From: Bacillota bacterium
GTDB lineage: Bacteria > Bacillota > Negativicutes > Sporomusales > UBA7701
Length of the DNA: 64,000 nt
Assembly (NCBI GenBank): GCA_023415775.1
Contig: JAEZJM010000023.1
Span: forward strand, 1-64,000
Direction: 5' to 3'
Shown here: positions 34,791 to 43,507 of the stretch, in pieces
Position numbering within the stretch: position 1 is the first letter of the stretch
Layout: every line of letters begins with the position of its first letter
Notes under the pieces: generated by a model
What the model was told of the DNA's origin: nothing
Database searches by the model: none
Seen by the model: only the letters and a program-made list of their open reading frames with translations
Made by a program: the position numbers and the translations under genes

Positions 34791-35672
34791 TTATTTCCCC
34801 CCTTTCAGAAGCGGGTAGCCTAGTTTCTCGCGCTGCTCCAGGTACCCCTGGGCGCACAGGCGGGCCAGATTGCGGACCCGGCCGATAAAGGCCGTACGCT
34901 CGCTGACGCTGATCGCGCCGCGGGCGTCCAGCAGATTGAAGGCGTGGGAGCACTTCAGCACATAATCGTACGCCGGCAGAACGTAGCCGAGGTCGACAAT
35001 GCGGATGGCTTCCTTCTCGTACATATCGAACAGCGTAAACAGCATGGACGCATCGGAAAGCTCGAAATTATAAGTCGACTGCTCCACCTCGTTGCGGTGG
35101 AAAACGTCGCCGTAAGTGATGCCAGCCACCCACTCGATGTCGAACACGTTCTCCTTGCCCTGGATATACATCGCCAGGCGTTCGAGGCCGTAGGTGATCT
35201 CGACCGACACCGGCTTGACGTCGATGCTGCCCACCTGCTGGAAATAGGTGAACTGGGTGATCTCCATGCCGTCCAGCCACACTTCCCAGCCCAGACCCCA
35301 GGCGCCGAGGGTCGGCGACTCCCAGTTATCCTCCACGAAGCGGATATCGTGCTTGTCGGGGTCGACGCCCAGCTTGGCCAGACTCGCCAGGTATAGATCC
35401 TGGATGTTGGCCGGCGAGGGCTTCATGATAACCTGATACTGATGGTGCTGGAACAGGCGGTTGGGATTGTCGCCGTAGCGGCCGTCGGCCGGACGGCGGG
35501 AAGGCTCCACATAGGCCACGTTCCACGGCTCGGGGCCGAGGGCGCGCAGGAAGGTGGCCGGATTCATCGTGCCGGCGCCCTTCTCCACGTCGTAAGGCTG
35601 CTGGATGATGCACTTCTGCTCAGCCCAGAAGTTCTCCAAGGTCAGGATTATTTCCTGAAAAGTCACTGTCAT
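34791..35672 (-). CDS. glyQ: Glycyl-tRNA synthetase alpha subunit
   Basis: The 293-residue catalytic subunit has TFQEIILTLENFWAEQ at the start, EPSRRPADGRYGDNPNR as motif 2-like segment, and GLERLAMYIQG as motif 3. It forms glycyl-adenylate and is the first gene of the glyQS operon, preceded by a T-box leader. The product is cytoplasmic. Confidence 0.97.
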   Translation of the reverse strand: MTVTFQEIILTLENFWAEQKCIIQQPYDVEKGAGTMNPATFLRALGPEPWNVAYVEPSRRPADGRYGDNPNRLFQHHQYQVIMKPSPANIQDLYLASLAKLGVDPDKHDIRFVEDNWESPTLGAWGLGWEVWLDGMEITQFTYFQQVGSIDVKPVSVEITYGLERLAMYIQGKENVFDIEWVAGITYGDVFHRNEVEQSTYNFELSDASMLFTLFDMYEKEAIRIVDLGYVLPAYDYVLKCSHAFNLLDARGAISVSERTAFIGRVRNLARLCAQGYLEQREKLGYPLLKGGK

Positions 35673-35689
35673 CGCCTCCTGAAAATCAA

Positions 35690-35930
35690 ATAAAAACTCC
35701 CGTCCCGTAACATATCGTTACAGGGACGGGAGCTTGCTTCCCGCGGTTCCACCCTGATTGGCCTTTGGCCCGCCTTAATTGATAGCGGGTTTTACTCTTC
35801 CTTACGGAATTTCCTCCCGCGGCTCAAGAACGCCTTCGCCCGCCTGTACCGGGCTTGCACTGTCCCCGGTTCGCTTCTTTCGCGGGCTACTATTTTCCGT
35901 CATCGCCACCTGTCTTAATAATATAGCAAA
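35690..35930 (-). promoter_or_regulatory. T-box leader of glyQS
   Basis: On the minus strand the leader has a stem I with the AGTA and GCGAAAGAAGCGAACC parts, a GGC triplet as likely glycine specifier, and the T-box bulge AGGGTGGAACCGCG (35742-35755). A terminator hairpin follows (35699-35730) with a T-run. Uncharged tRNA-Gly would pair with the specifier and T-box and let transcription continue into glyQ. Confidence 0.93.
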
Positions 35931-35949
35931 TTTGCCCTGAACTGTCAAC

Positions 35950-36387
35950 TTATAAACTGCCGCGCGGCCTATCCCTGTCGTCGGCCGGCCGCACCTCGGT
36001 CTCCTCGCTGACGCCACCCTCCCGAACAACCTCGATGGTGCAGCGCTTGAAGACAGCCACCAGCACGCCTAAAGCCGCCAACTGCGGCAGAAACACCGCG
36101 CTGATCGCCCCCAGCGTCACGGGTATCTCCACCAGCGTCTTGCCGTCCTGCTTGACGCGGATCTTGGTCACGTTGCCCTGATGAATGAGCTCCTTGACCT
36201 TGTCCACCACCTCGCCGGACTTCACCGAAAACTCCTCTGTCCAGCCACCCGGCTTCTTGGCCTCAAGATCAACCAGCGCATCGAGAACGTTGCCGCCGGC
36301 GCGCTCCAGCGCGTCCTTCGCCTCCCGGTAAGTAACGCCGGTGCGTTCGCGGATTGTATCGATCTTTTCGAGGGTAATATCTTCCAT
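35950..36387 (-). CDS. DUF4342 protein with UBA-like N-terminus
   Basis: The 145-residue protein starts with a TS-N/UBA-like helical unit (about residues 1-42, GVTYREAKDALERAGGNVLDAL). A DUF4342 domain follows with VDKVKELIHQGNVTKIRVK and a hydrophobic segment (about 90-112). The function of the family is unknown. It lies between recO and the T-box leader of glyQ on the same strand. The start has AGGAGGG upstream. Confidence 0.8.
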   Translation of the reverse strand: MEDITLEKIDTIRERTGVTYREAKDALERAGGNVLDALVDLEAKKPGGWTEEFSVKSGEVVDKVKELIHQGNVTKIRVKQDGKTLVEIPVTLGAISAVFLPQLAALGVLVAVFKRCTIEVVREGGVSEETEVRPADDRDRPRGSL

Positions 36388-36413
36388 CGTTTTCCCTCCT
36401 GCTGCCGTTTCGT

Positions 36414-37175
36414 CTATTGTCCCCGGCTGTCGCCGGTTTTATCCCGCGCCAGCGTTGCGATGAAAGCCAGCGACCTGAGGGGCTTGTCCAGTCGCCAGGT
36501 GAGGAACTCGCCCAACAGCCGCTCGGTCTCCATGAGGACGGCGCCGATCACCGAGAAATGCCCCGGATTGGCCAAATCCAGCTCGAGCATCCGGGCCAGG
36601 AAATCCCTGCCCTCAACGCCGAACGGAGTCATATGGGGCTCGGCGCAGGCGGCGCACACCCCGCCGCCGGCCGCGGCGTCGAAACGGGCCGGGCACAGAA
36701 GCTCCTGGCCACAGATTACACAGTGCTCGTACTCCGGTCGGAATCCGGCCATCGCCAGCAGCTGCAGCGCGGCCGCCAGGGAAGCGACCCGGACATTGCG
36801 GCTCGCCAGCAGGGCGAAAGCGGCCAGCAGCAAGTCGAACGCCGCCGGCTCCGGCTCGCGCTCCGGCCACAGCTCGGCCACCAGTTCGGCCAGCAATGTC
36901 GCGTACGCCATTTTGTCAAGGTCCTCGCGCAATTCGCGGAACGACCGCCTGATAGCGCACTGTTTGAGCGCCTCGATATTCCTCCCCGTCGCCAGCGCCA
37001 GATCGACATGGGCGAAGGGCTGGACGCAGCCGGCCAGCTCGTTGCGCGGCCGGCGGGCCCCGTAGGCCAAAGCCGAAAGCTTGCCGTGTTCGCGCGAAAA
37101 TAAAGTCACCATCCGGCTGGTGGCGTCATAGTCCCGCACCGCCAGCAGGATGGCCTCGCAATTGTAAGCGCCCAT
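36414..37175 (-). CDS. recO: DNA repair protein RecO
   Basis: The 253-residue protein has an N-terminal OB-fold (YNCEAILLAVRDYDATSRMVTLF) and a C-terminal zinc site with CVICGQ and CAAC. RecO loads RecA on gapped DNA together with RecR. The start ATG 37175 is supported by the family N-terminus. Upstream in-frame codons belong to the yqzL region. Gene order yqzL-recO is typical in Firmicutes. Confidence 0.92.
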   Translation of the reverse strand: MGAYNCEAILLAVRDYDATSRMVTLFSREHGKLSALAYGARRPRNELAGCVQPFAHVDLALATGRNIEALKQCAIRRSFRELREDLDKMAYATLLAELVAELWPEREPEPAAFDLLLAAFALLASRNVRVASLAAALQLLAMAGFRPEYEHCVICGQELLCPARFDAAAGGGVCAACAEPHMTPFGVEGRDFLARMLELDLANPGHFSVIGAVLMETERLLGEFLTWRLDKPLRSLAFIATLARDKTGDSRGQ

Positions 37176-37182
37176 GCCGGTA

Positions 37183-37284
37183 CTAATCCCGGCCGGTCCG
37201 GACGGAATCCGCCGGATGATCGCTGCAATGCCGGTAGAGCAGATACGCCCTGATATCACCGGTACTGAGGAAAATTTCCCACAT
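37183..37284 (-). CDS. yqzL: YqzL-like short protein
   Basis: The 33-residue peptide starts MWEIFLSTGDIRAYLLYRH, which matches the FxxTGxIxAYLLYR core of the small YqzL family encoded just before recO in many Firmicutes. AAGGGAA lies upstream of the ATG. The function is unknown. It ends seven bases before recO, so both are cotranscribed. Confidence 0.75.
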   Translation of the reverse strand: MWEIFLSTGDIRAYLLYRHCSDHPADSVRTGRD

Positions 37285-37345
37285 CAGTTCCCTTAGCAAT
37301 ACGCGCACATCCCTTCGGTGTTTTGCGCAGCGGGAGTTTCGCCGG

Positions 37346-38665
37346 CTATGGCAGGCCGTTCCTGCCGTCGTCCTCCCCGGGGTCCTCGTCGCCGGACTCT
37401 TTGAGCGGCACGGCTTTCACCCTCACAACCCGGAAGCCGTTGACCTGAAGAACGGAAAAACAGTAATCGCCGATATTCACTTCATCGCCCAGCTCGGGAC
37501 GCCGGCCGAGAAGGCCGAAGATATACCCGCCGAGCGTGTCTTCCTCATGATCCTCGAGACGGATGTTGAGCAGTTCGGAAACGTCGTCGAGCAGCACCCG
37601 GCCGTCGAACTCGTAGCTGCCGCCTGTAAGGCGCTGGATTTCCGCCTCGCCGACCACATCGTGCTCGTCCTGGATATCGCCGACGATCTCCTCCAGCACA
37701 TCCTGCAGAGCCACCAGGCCCGCCGTGCCGCCGTACTCGTCGGCCACCACCGCCATATGGATGCGTTTGCGGCGCATCGCCTGCAGCAGTCTGGCCACCG
37801 ACATACCCTCCGGGACGACGAGAATCTCGCGCATGACGGTGCGCAGATCCTTATTGCCCGGTCCGCACATATCCAGATCCATCAGATCGCGGATATGCAC
37901 CATGCCGACGACGTGATCCTTGTCCTCTACGCACAGGGGATACCTGGTGTGGCCGGTTTCCTTCACCACCCGCATATTCTCCGCGAACGGGTCGTCAGTG
38001 AACAGGCACACCATATCCTGGCGCGGCACCATGACCTCCCTCGCCAGGCGATCGGCGAAATCGAAGACATTGTCGATCAGTTCGCTCTCCATCTGGTCAA
38101 GCACGCCGCCGCGGTGGCTGGCGTTGACGATCATCCGCAGCTCTTCCTCGGAATGGGCCACCTCGGCCTCGGTGGCCGGTTTGAAACCCATCATTGCCAG
38201 AACGGCCCAGGCCACTTTGTTGAATAACGCAATAATGGGATAGCCCAATTTGCTGAAGATATAAAGCGGCCAGGCAACCAGCAACGTCATCTTTTCGGCT
38301 CGTTGTATAGCCATGGACTTCGGTATCAGTTCACCGAGAACGATGTGCAAAGAAGTAATGATAGCAAAACCGACGGCCACACTGACAGTATGGACCAACC
38401 ATGTTGCTCCGGGAAAAAGCTTGTAAACCAGCGGCGCGATCAGCGAGGCGACGGCCGGTTCGCCCAGCCAGCCAAGCCCCAGCGAGGCCAGCGTTATGCC
38501 GAGCTGGGTGGCGCTCAGATACGCATCAAGCGACGATACGATCTGCAGGGCAAGTTTAGCGTTGCCCGCTCCCCGTGCGCTGAGCTCCTCCAAGCGTGTT
38601 TTGCGAACCTTCACCAGGGCGAACTCGGCGACGACGAAAAAGCCGTTCAAGAGCACAAGCAGCAA
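37346..38665 (-). CDS. CNNM/CorC-type hemolysin family membrane protein with CBS pair
   Basis: The 439-residue form has a CNNM domain of several membrane helices (about residues 1-150, GFFVVAEFALVKVR near the start), a paired CBS domain (about 200-325) and a C-terminal CorC/HlyC transporter-associated domain. Relatives take part in Mg2+ or Co2+ efflux. The TTG at 38665 seems too late, since the family has about ten more residues before it. The frame is open to an ATC at 38707 that follows AGGGGGAG at ideal spacing, and would give the expected N-terminus. No ATG, GTG or TTG lies in between. Confidence 0.85.
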   Translation of the reverse strand: MLLVLLNGFFVVAEFALVKVRKTRLEELSARGAGNAKLALQIVSSLDAYLSATQLGITLASLGLGWLGEPAVASLIAPLVYKLFPGATWLVHTVSVAVGFAIITSLHIVLGELIPKSMAIQRAEKMTLLVAWPLYIFSKLGYPIIALFNKVAWAVLAMMGFKPATEAEVAHSEEELRMIVNASHRGGVLDQMESELIDNVFDFADRLAREVMVPRQDMVCLFTDDPFAENMRVVKETGHTRYPLCVEDKDHVVGMVHIRDLMDLDMCGPGNKDLRTVMREILVVPEGMSVARLLQAMRRKRIHMAVVADEYGGTAGLVALQDVLEEIVGDIQDEHDVVGEAEIQRLTGGSYEFDGRVLLDDVSELLNIRLEDHEEDTLGGYIFGLLGRRPELGDEVNIGDYCFSVLQVNGFRVVRVKAVPLKESGDEDPGEDDGRNGLP

Positions 38666-38720
38666 GGCGGCCGAGAGGGCAACGAAGCTATTGATAGACG
38701 AGTCGATAGCGCATCTCCCC

Positions 38721-39308
38721 CTAGGGTTTGGTCGCGTCGCTGCCGCGCGGCATCACGGTTCCGGCGGTCAGGATGTATTGCAGCGCGCTTTCGCTGGTCA
38801 CGTCTAAGGGTATTATATCCCGCTTCGGCACAATAATATTAAAGCCGGCGGTCATGTTGAGGCTCATCGGAATGAAGACGCAGACGCTCTCCTCGCACGT
38901 ATGGCGGGCAATCGGCGTCGACAGGTCGGTCATGACAAAGCCGAGCGCCTTAGCCCCGGGATACGGGAACGGCACCAGCACCGCCTGCTTGAACATGTTT
39001 TGAGATTCGAACACAGCAGTCGACAACTGCTTGACGCTGTTGTAGATAAACTTGAGAAAGGGGATCTTCGACAGCATCCGTTCCCCCAGGTCGATGACCC
39101 GGCGCATGATCCAGTGGGAAGACAGCCACCCCACCACCAAGATGATCGCGACGACGGCGATCAGGCCGAAGCCGGGGAACTTAACCGGCAGATGACGCCC
39201 GAGAATCTTTTCGGTAAACTCGAGTATCTGAACGACGACGAAAAAAGTAATCGCCATCGGCACGATGACAATCAGACCGTTGATAAAGTATTTGGACAGG
39301 TTTTTCAT
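38721..39308 (-). CDS. DUF502 family membrane protein
   Basis: The 195-residue protein has two membrane helices (about residues 10-32 and 48-68) and the DUF502 motifs KIPFLKFIYNSVKQ and PGAKALGFVM. A polar C-terminal domain has HTCEESVCVFIPMS. The family is widespread and its function is unknown. It lies just upstream of the CNNM gene on the same strand. Confidence 0.88.
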   Translation of the reverse strand: MKNLSKYFINGLIVIVPMAITFFVVVQILEFTEKILGRHLPVKFPGFGLIAVVAIILVVGWLSSHWIMRRVIDLGERMLSKIPFLKFIYNSVKQLSTAVFESQNMFKQAVLVPFPYPGAKALGFVMTDLSTPIARHTCEESVCVFIPMSLNMTAGFNIIVPKRDIIPLDVTSESALQYILTAGTVMPRGSDATKP

Positions 39309-39363
39309 AATTCACCCCTTGAACCAATCATAACATTGGCAATTACTGCGGTCAATAAATATC

Positions 39364-39484
39364 GGCCGTTGATAAAGCCCCATCTGCTTCGTTGCTCCTC
39401 AGAGCGCTTGCTTGCGTACGTGTCGAGTACGCGGCGCGGCGCGCTCTTCCGGTGCGCCTTGCATCTGATGCTTTCTGAACGGCC
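39364..39484 (+). repeat. Dispersed palindromic element, copy 2
   Basis: 121 bases bounded by GGCCGTTGATAAAGCCCCATCTGC and GCATCTGATGCTTTCTGAACGGCC, with core GCTTGCTTGCGTACGTGTCGAGTACGC. It lies between the DUF502 gene and the MgtE-like gene. Confidence 0.85.
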
Positions 39485-39531
39485 TTCGACAGAGCAAACG
39501 AAAAAGGGCCGCCCCCCGGCAGCCCAGCCTA

Positions 39532-40794
39532 TCAGCTGAATTTCAGCATATTTTTCTTGCGCGGCGGTATCACCGCATCAATCACATCGTCGACGGTGAT
39601 GATGCCCACCAGTTTATTGTCGCTGTCCGTCACCGGCACCGCCAGCAGGTCGTACTTGCGGATGATGCTGATGGCATCGTCGGTCGGCGCCTCGTCGCCC
39701 ACGGTGATGATGCGGGTCCGCATGATGTCGGCCAGTTTTGTATCGGGCCTGGCGATGATCAGCTCCCTGAGCGACAGTACGCCCGCCAAGTGCTCTTCGG
39801 CATCGACCACATAAATATAATAAATAGTCTCCGCCTCGGGGGCCAGACGCCGCAGCTCGTTGATGGTCTCGTCGGCGGTCAGGTTCTCAGGCAGCGAGAT
39901 ATACTCGGTCGTCATCAGGCTGCCGGCCTCGCCCTCTTCGTACTCGCGCAGCTCCTTGACCTCGGCCGCCTCCTCGTGCTCCATCAGATCGAGGAGTTCT
40001 TCCGCCGTGTCGTCCGGAAGCTCGTTGAGGACGTCGGCTGCGTCGTCGGAGGCCATCATCTCCAGGATGTCGGCCGCCCGGTCCTTGCTCATTCCCTCGA
40101 TGATCGACGCCTGCATCTCCGTCTCCATCTCGGCCAGCGTCTCCGCCGCCCGCTCGTTGTCCAGCGTCTGGAAGATGGCCGACCGCTCCTGGGTGCCGAG
40201 CTCGCCGACAATCTGGGCGATATCGTACGGGTGGAGCGCGGCCAGCTTGCCCTGCGACACCGACAGCTTGATCGCCGACAGGTCGGGAGTGATGAGATCG
40301 ACGTCGCCCCACGAGATGAGCTTCTCCGGCACGCTGCGGCCCAGCATACCCGCCACCCGTCGCATGGCCCTCTCCGCTCCCAGCCGGCGCACCAGGCCGC
40401 GGAAACCGATATCGACGGCCACAAGGCGGAATTCGTTGTTCACCTGGGTGATCTTGAGATCGTTGACCCGGACAACCCTGGCGCCGTCCGTGTCAACGAT
40501 CTGGCGGTCGAGCAGATCGCGCCGCAGATAGAGCTCGTCGCCGGAAAAAGTCCCGGACTCAACCTCCTCGCGGACGATGTTGAGAGACACGATCTGCTTG
40601 TTAAGCATGGCGATGTGGTCGTCGCCGACAACCACCGTCTCCCAGCGGCGCTTGACCTCGACGCCGCACACCTTCGGGAAGCCGGCCTCCGGCCTTATCA
40701 GCACGTCGCCGACCCGGCCCACGCGGTTGCCGACCTTGTCGATGACGAGTTTATCGATTAATTGACTGACAAAAACCTCAGTAAACGGCTGCAT
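39532..40794 (-). CDS. MgtE-like cytosolic protein with PRC, MgtE_N and CBS domains
   Basis: The 420-residue protein has an N-terminal pair of PRC-barrel-like units (about 5-150), an MgtE N domain (about 175-290, rich in Asp/Glu/Ala helices) and a CBS pair (about 300-415). The C-terminal Mg2+ channel domain of MgtE is missing, since the protein ends ten residues after the last CBS unit with no membrane helix. It may be a soluble magnesium or nucleotide sensor. The ATG at 40794 has GGGGAGGAGAG upstream. Confidence 0.82.
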   Translation of the reverse strand: MQPFTEVFVSQLIDKLVIDKVGNRVGRVGDVLIRPEAGFPKVCGVEVKRRWETVVVGDDHIAMLNKQIVSLNIVREEVESGTFSGDELYLRRDLLDRQIVDTDGARVVRVNDLKITQVNNEFRLVAVDIGFRGLVRRLGAERAMRRVAGMLGRSVPEKLISWGDVDLITPDLSAIKLSVSQGKLAALHPYDIAQIVGELGTQERSAIFQTLDNERAAETLAEMETEMQASIIEGMSKDRAADILEMMASDDAADVLNELPDDTAEELLDLMEHEEAAEVKELREYEEGEAGSLMTTEYISLPENLTADETINELRRLAPEAETIYYIYVVDAEEHLAGVLSLRELIIARPDTKLADIMRTRIITVGDEAPTDDAISIIRKYDLLAVPVTDSDNKLVGIITVDDVIDAVIPPRKKNMLKFS

Positions 40795-40817
40795 GGTCTC
40801 TCCTCCCCTACCGGTGC

Positions 40818-40935
40818 GGCCGTTATAAGCCCCCATCTGCGTTGTTGGTCCTCCGGGCGCTTGCTAGCGTACGCCCGAGTACGCGTCGCTTCGCGTCCTC
40901 GGAGCCGCCTAGCATCTGGGGGCTTCTGAACGTCC
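40818..40935 (+). repeat. Dispersed palindromic element, copy 3
   Basis: 118 bases from GGCCGTTATAAGCCCCC to GGGGGCTTCTGAACGTCC with core GCTTGCTAGCGTACGCCCGAGTACGC. It lies between the MgtE-like gene and era. Confidence 0.85.
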
Positions 40936-40955
40936 GCTTCTATTTCATTAATTCT

Positions 40956-41864
40956 CTACTCATAACCGAGGGACTTCAATACTCCCTTTCTGTTGCGCCA
41001 ATCCTTCTTCACCTTAACCCACAAATCCAGATACGTCTTCGACCCCAGCAGATTCTCGACGTCGATGCGGGCCAGGCGGCCGGCTTCCTTGAGCACCGCC
41101 CCGCCAGCGCCGATCACGATCCCCTTCTGCGAATCGCGCTCAACATAAATTACCGCCCGCACATAGAGATCGCCATTGTCCCGCGTCGCCACCTCTTCAA
41201 TATCGACGGCAATGCTGTGCGGTATCTCCTCGCGGGTCAGCTGCAGCACCTTCTCGCGGATGAGTTCGGCGATCAGCAGCCGCTCGGGCTGGTCGGTGAC
41301 CATGTCGTCGGGGTAGTACTTCGGCCCGGCGACGAGGTGCTTCTTGATCTCCCCCGTCAGGCCGTCGAGATTGGTACGGGCCAGGGCCGACACAGGCACG
41401 ATGGCCGTAAAATCGCGTTTGGCCGCGTAGCGTTCGATGATCGGCAGCACCTGGGCGCGAGGCAGCTTGTCGATCTTGTTGATGACGAGGATGACCGGCG
41501 TCGACACCGCCGCCAGCCGCTCGAGGATATACTCCTCCCCAGGTCCCGGCTCCTCGGTGGCATCGGTGACAAACAGCACCGCGTCCACCTCGCGGAGCGT
41601 GTTCTCGGCCGTGCGCACCATGTATTCGCCCAACTTGTGGCGCGGCTTGTGGATGCCCGGCGTATCGATGAACAACAGCTGGGCATCTGGCAGGTTGAGG
41701 ATGCAGAGGATCTTGTTGCGCGTCGTCTGCGGCTTGTCGGACATGATGGCGATTTTTTGGCCGATGAGGCTGTTGACCAGCGTGGACTTGCCCACATTCG
41801 GCCGGCCGACAACGGCGACGAACCCTGATTTGAAACCCTTGTTATCATTTATTGGCACAATCAT
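40956..41864 (-). CDS. era: GTPase Era
   Basis: The 302-residue protein has G1 GRPNVGKST, G3 DTPGIH, G4 NKID and a C-terminal KH domain with the IVIGAGGAVLKE loop. Era binds the 3' end of 16S rRNA and helps 30S assembly. It overlaps cdd by four bases (ATGA), within the ybeY-dgkA-cdd-era order typical for Firmicutes. Confidence 0.97.
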   Translation of the reverse strand: MIVPINDNKGFKSGFVAVVGRPNVGKSTLVNSLIGQKIAIMSDKPQTTRNKILCILNLPDAQLLFIDTPGIHKPRHKLGEYMVRTAENTLREVDAVLFVTDATEEPGPGEEYILERLAAVSTPVILVINKIDKLPRAQVLPIIERYAAKRDFTAIVPVSALARTNLDGLTGEIKKHLVAGPKYYPDDMVTDQPERLLIAELIREKVLQLTREEIPHSIAVDIEEVATRDNGDLYVRAVIYVERDSQKGIVIGAGGAVLKEAGRLARIDVENLLGSKTYLDLWVKVKKDWRNRKGVLKSLGYE

Positions 41865-42250
41865 TCCTCCGGCAAATCGGCTTTATCGAAGGCGTACGGC
41901 AGCAGCTCCGCGAGCGTCGCCGTCCGCCTCTCCCCCCTGGTATTGCACATCACGACCGTGTTTATACCGAACTCGGCCATGACCTGGCGGCAGGCGCCGC
42001 AGGGCGAGGCCGGCGAGGCCGTGTCGGCCGCCACCGCGAGTGCGGTGAATTCCTTCTCCCCCTCGGAAACCGCCTTGAAAATCGCCACCCGTTCGGCGCA
42101 CATCGTCAGGCCGTACGAGGCGTTCTCGATGTTGCTGCCGCTGTAAATGCGGCCGCTCCCTCCCCGCACGGCGGCGCCGACGGCGAACCGGGAATATGGT
42201 GCATACGCGCTTTCGCGGGCGTCGATAGCGGCTTTGATAAGTTCTTCCAT
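41861..42250 (-). CDS. cdd: Cytidine deaminase
   Basis: The 129-residue protein has the zinc and catalytic motifs MCAERVAIFKA and PCGACRQVMAEF and substrate motif SRFAVGAAV. It deaminates cytidine and deoxycytidine for salvage, as a cytoplasmic tetramer. It is coupled to era by ATGA. A palindromic element follows upstream. Confidence 0.96.
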   Translation of the reverse strand: MEELIKAAIDARESAYAPYSRFAVGAAVRGGSGRIYSGSNIENASYGLTMCAERVAIFKAVSEGEKEFTALAVAADTASPASPCGACRQVMAEFGINTVVMCNTRGERRTATLAELLPYAFDKADLPEE

Positions 42251-42268
42251 ACCCTTCTCCCAATTTCA

Positions 42269-42387
42269 GGCCGTTCAGAAGTGCCCAGATGCAAGGCGGC
42301 TCCGAGGACGCGCAGCGACGCGTACACGGTAGTACGCTAGCAAGCGCCCGCAGGACCAACGCCGCAGATGGGCGCTTATCAACGGCC
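42269..42387 (-). repeat. Dispersed palindromic element, copy 4 (opposite orientation)
   Basis: 119 bases from GGCCGTTCAGAAGTGCCC to GGGCGCTTATCAACGGCC, in reverse orientation to copies 1-3. The right tip overlaps the last codons of dgkA by nine bases, so the element supplies the dgkA stop region. Confidence 0.85.
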
Positions 42388-42768
42388 GAGTTCCAAGATA
42401 CGCGGCGCGAACAACAGATACGCCACCACCAGCGACACCAGCGCCGTCACCAGCACGCCGCCAGCGGCAACATCCTTCGCCACCTTTGCCAGCGGATGGT
42501 ACCCGGGGGACACGATATCCACCAGCGACTCGACCGCCGTATTGAACATCTCCGCCACCAGCACGGCGGCGATCGTCAGCGCGAGAACGCCCAGTTCCGC
42601 CCCTGACAGGCCGAGGCGGAAACCGGCGGCTATCGCCAGCACCGCCGCGACAGCGTGGATTCTCAGGTTGCGCTGCGTGCGGAAGCAGTAGGCCACCCCG
42701 CTCGCGGCATAGCGGAACGAGCGCAGCAGGCCGGCTATGATATTACCCTCTGCCGATCTTTTTATCAT
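42379..42768 (-). CDS. dgkA: Undecaprenol/diacylglycerol kinase
   Basis: The 129-residue membrane protein has three hydrophobic helices and the family motifs EMFNTAVESLVD and AKDVAAGGVLV. Gram-positive members phosphorylate undecaprenol to recycle the lipid carrier of wall synthesis. Its start overlaps the helix-hairpin-helix gene by 26 bases. Its end lies inside a palindromic element, which may have changed the C-terminus. Confidence 0.92.
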   Translation of the reverse strand: MIKRSAEGNIIAGLLRSFRYAASGVAYCFRTQRNLRIHAVAAVLAIAAGFRLGLSGAELGVLALTIAAVLVAEMFNTAVESLVDIVSPGYHPLAKVAKDVAAGGVLVTALVSLVVAYLLFAPRILELGR

Positions 42769-43036
42769 GCCAGTTCCACCATTTCAGCCGCTCGGTATCG
42801 GGCACGTCGGCAGTGGCGTAATACACCGCGCAGCGCATAACATACAGCATGCAGCGATCCACCTTGCCCCCGGCCCGCTCGCACAAACGGGCGTAAAGCT
42901 CCTCCGGGTCGCGCCCCTTGAGTTCCCCTACAGAACGAAGGCCGAGGCCCCATAAGTCCTCGGCGATTCTCGGGCCGACACCGGGAATGCGCCTGAACTC
43001 TCTCAGGATTGTTCCGCGGACGTCTTCGGTCATCAT
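42743..43036 (-). CDS. Helix-hairpin-helix protein, Cdd1/pathogenicity-locus type
   Basis: The 97-residue protein has a helix-hairpin-helix unit FRRIPGVGPRIAEDLWGLGLRS, then ELYARLCERAGGKVDRCMLYVMRCAVYYA and LKWWNWHD. This is the pattern of the small Cdd1-like family. DNA binding is likely but no role is known. Two consecutive ATGs open the frame, directly after the ybeY stop. Confidence 0.75.
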   Translation of the reverse strand: MMTEDVRGTILREFRRIPGVGPRIAEDLWGLGLRSVGELKGRDPEELYARLCERAGGKVDRCMLYVMRCAVYYATADVPDTERLKWWNWHDKKIGRG

Positions 43037-43507
43037 TTATCCCTCGCGGCCGATACCAAGGGCAGCGAGGATGTGCTCCTCCTGCCGGCGCATCGCGGCC
43101 TTGCCTGTTTCCTCCTCGTGGTCGTAGCCCACCAGGTGCAGCATGCCATGGACGGTCAGATAAGCCATTTCCCGCTCCAGGCTGTGGCCAAACTCCGCCG
43201 CCTGACGCTCGGCCGTCTCCAGGGAAATGACGATATCGCCCAGCAACGACTCCTCGGGACCGCCCTGCACCGCCGGTTCCTCTCCCTCGTCGAGGGCGAA
43301 GGACAGCACGTCGGTGGCCGCGTCGATCCCCCGGTAGTCGCGGTTGAGCTCGCGGATATAAGCATCGTCGGCAAACACCACGCCCACCTCGGCCTGGGGC
43401 GATATAGCCAGTACTTTAGCCGCCTCAGTTAGGACGGCCGTCACCGTCTCCTTCACCTTCGGAGCCGGCTCCCTCTTTTCCGGAACACTGCTTAGCACTA
43501 TTTCCAT
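43037..43507 (-). CDS. ybeY: Endoribonuclease YbeY
   Basis: The 156-residue protein has the zinc motif HGMLHLVGYDHEEE. It takes part in 16S rRNA maturation and ribosome quality control. It overlaps the 3' end of pgpH by 83 bases in another frame, an unusually long overlap. A later start would remove conserved N-terminal residues only slightly, so the exact start is not certain. Confidence 0.92.
   Translation of the reverse strand: MEIVLSSVPEKREPAPKVKETVTAVLTEAAKVLAISPQAEVGVVFADDAYIRELNRDYRGIDAATDVLSFALDEGEEPAVQGGPEESLLGDIVISLETAERQAAEFGHSLEREMAYLTVHGMLHLVGYDHEEETGKAAMRRQEEHILAALGIGREG

Noticed and set aside
40842..41828. Plus-strand frames starting in the palindromic elements, with RALASVR-like N-termini
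   Set aside because: The same peptide-like strings arise from several copies of the repeat and continue antisense to real genes. They come from the repeat sequence, not from a protein family.
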